From positions 78,108,124 to 78,172,123 of the forward strand of contig CM049308.1 of NCBI GenBank assembly GCA_026874595.1: a DNA stretch of 64,000 bases, read 5' to 3'. The stretch's first letter is position 1, and each line of letters begins with the position of its first letter. Below, in pieces: positions 62,113 through 64,000 of the stretch. The translations under genes and the position numbers were made by a program. The notes beneath the pieces were generated by a model that worked only from the letters and a program-made list of their open reading frames with translations, was not told the origin of the DNA and searched no databases. The DNA comes from Sipunculus nudus. Taxonomy: Eukaryota; Annelida; Sipuncula; Golfingiida; Sipunculidae.

Positions 62113-62610
62113 GAATTTTCCCCTAAAAAATTGTCTTCGTAACAGTATTCGAGCAACTGCATAGTCCATTGAAAAATACAGAAACACTGCCTGTGGGGTT
62201 GCCAGTCAGTCAGGCTACCATGGATAGTCAGTAGATAGTCAGAAGGGACAGTCAGATAAACCTACACAGATTTTTCAGGCAGTCACTGATATCTGATTTG
62301 ATTTTGACTAGCAATTTCCACCACCTGGCTATGACTCTAGTTGTTCATCTGTCATGGTCTTTCTGACTGACCTGCTCTCTAAAGGCCAGCCTGTATTTCA
62401 TTATTTATCTGGTGTGTTGTCTCCGAGACGATTAGTAAGCTAGTTCTCTGGAAGGATATATACCTGATAGTCAGACTGATGACTAAAGCTCTGGCTCTAG
62501 CATGCATGTATCGTTTAAACAAAGGGGACACCGTCTTGTTGATTACCAGTCTGGTAGTCAGAAAATAACTGACCACCTGTCGACCAGAAACATTGGTATA
62601 AAGACAACTG

Positions 62611-64000
62611 GACTACCAGAGTGTTGGCTAATTTATCAAACAGACTGAAAACCGCTAGAGCTATAGTCATCAACCTGACTATCAGGCAAATATCCTCCCA
62701 GAGATATAGCTGGTCTGACTGTCGTATCTGACTATCTACTGACTATGTGTGATAATCTGACTTACTACCAATCCAAATGGCAGTGTTTCTGTATTTTTAT
62801 AGACTATTCAGTGGTTCGATTACTAAAAACACAAACTGTCTGTCAGTCAGACATTTAGTCAGAGAGATAGACATTAACTCAAACAGGAAGTATGATGTAC
62901 CACAGGAGAGAGAGTCATTTGATCAGAGTCAAAATGAGAAACAGGTGTACCGGTTAGATAGTAAGCCAGCCTGTTAGAGAGTTTTTTCGTTCAAGATGAT
63001 AGTCAATAGACATGACATGCGAACGAATAGACTTACAGACAGTCATATGTAAAAAGAATGACTGACAGAGGTCCATATATAAAATAAACTAGACTACCAA
63101 AGTCGCCAAAATGCACGGAGGCCATTAATGTATAAGTATAAAAAATGGCTTCATTAATAAAACTGCAATCTTTAATCAATTATCACAATTATTATACTTT
63201 GACAAACTCAGTAATATATCCAGGTGAGATATAATATTAATCATATGTAATTAATTAGAGAATTAATTATCAATTATAATATGAATTATAATAACTTATA
63301 TATTGTATACTAGTGAAAGAAATGGATATATGTGATATAAGCGTATTTACCACCCCCCTCCCCCCCAATAATATTTTGGCTGTTACTAGTCAAATTAAAA
63401 TAAGGGTTCTGCTGTTAACAGAGATTAATGAACCAGTGACAAATATCTAAGAACATATAACTGTCATGATATATGATACAAACCGGTAAGAATTAGCATG
63501 AATGTTAACTGGAAATGTGTTCATTGAAAGAAAGAAAGTAACATACATTTGTTTCAAAATTAAAATTTCATGGGACGCCTTATATTGACCATATGTAACA
63601 AACAGCTATGGTGTTGGTGAGGTCACTCTTTGTTTACTTTTGACTCCAACAATCGCTTCGATGAAAATATTTGCATAATTTAAGTTTCATTTTATAGTAA
63701 CACACAAATATAACCTTTTGTGGTCATTTGCACAGATTCAATGAACGATTTCAAAGTACCATTGTTAGATTTTGCCTACTCCTATTCGACACATCCAGCA
63801 ATACATACAAGAAGTATGTAAAAGTGCAGAAATATCTTACAAACCGCGGGGTAATCACTACTTCTTTTCAAACTTTTTGACTCCAAGTATTACAAAGCAC
63901 ATGTAAACCTTCATTTAATTTATCATTAATAAAGAATAAACTTTATATGGTCTTGGCGATAAATAAACCCTGATAATGCGAGAAACTATAGGTAAAGGTC
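62611..64000 (-). repeat. Right arm of the palindrome, running off the window
   Basis: The reverse complement matches the left arm from the ~50 base central loop (62560-62610) outward to the final base, where GGTAAAGGTC pairs with GACCTTTCCC at 60050. The pairing is continuing at the window edge, so the true arm is longer than 1.39 kb. A stretch at 62820-63120 has no clear partner. Confidence 0.85.

Larger units (their letters stand above)
60050..62559 (+). repeat. Left arm of a ~4 kb imperfect palindrome
   Basis: The arm pairs with the reverse complement of 62611-64000 in order. Examples: 60050 GACCTTTCCC with the last bases of the window; 60157 GTAATACCAGGAGTCAAAA with 63893; 61841 AAGTATGATAATTGTGATAA with 63199; 62165-62250 with about 62690-62800 (GCAGTGTTTCTGTATTTTT on the right arm); 62446 TCTCTGGAAGGATAT with 62705; 62550 TCTGGTAGTC with 62620. 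The arms have diverged by many substitutions. The left arm is longer by about 1.1 kb, mainly through 60795-61842. Confidence 0.85.

Overview
This 64 kb window looks like nuclear DNA of an animal, most likely a mollusc and possibly a bivalve. It is AT-rich, has no operons or bacterial-type gene density, and is packed with tandem arrays and transposon remnants. The lineage guess rests on two dispersed repeat types that I recall from bivalve genomes: elements with an AGCTCAGCTGACT hairpin head followed by GTCCGTC-rich sequence, and tandem units carrying GGTCAAGGTCAC. That is memory, not a search result.

Protein coding is very sparse. The one exon I can name is at 19602-19708 on the + strand. It matches the segment of CPSF2 (CPSF100, a pre-mRNA 3'-end processing factor) that begins RKRV.LEG.ELEEY, and it has good splice sites on both sides. 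I found no other CPSF2 exon, so it is either one exon between very long introns or an isolated duplicate. Less certain exon candidates are a + strand ATG exon at 8575-8651 with a YY1-like site upstream, a + strand internal exon at 14382-14441, a - strand ATG exon at 31226-31325, and weaker - strand exons at 25271-25326 and 50093-50182. Chance open frames with plausible splice sites are common here, so all except CPSF2 are hypotheses.

Repeats give the window its structure. Hairpin-headed elements lie at 424-1850, 27101-30458 (about 3.4 kb, built of 337 bp and then 170 bp tandem units with nested second heads) and 58511-59255. Terminal or diverged pieces lie at 2998 and 6836. A 40 bp minisatellite fills 33759-36330 and a 26 bp hairpin-forming minisatellite fills 45661-46186. 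Smaller arrays lie at 50994, 53030, 55440 and 57085. A 952 bp hAT transposon relic with terminal inverted repeats, a near-perfect 8 bp target duplication and a C-terminal transposase fragment interrupts one array at 55816-56767. Short inverted-repeat elements lie at 12717 and 32640, tRNA-like SINE heads at 37721 and 62045, and two opposite copies of an unnamed repeat at 15750 and 39343.

The right end, 60050-64000, is a large imperfect palindrome centred near 62585 whose right arm runs off the window. Its left arm carries an extra ~1 kb of GGTCAAGGTCAC tandem repeat that the right arm lacks. I see no gene cluster, CRISPR array, rRNA or intact tRNA. The most unusual things here are structural: the palindrome, the self-nested hairpin-headed element and the two structured minisatellites.
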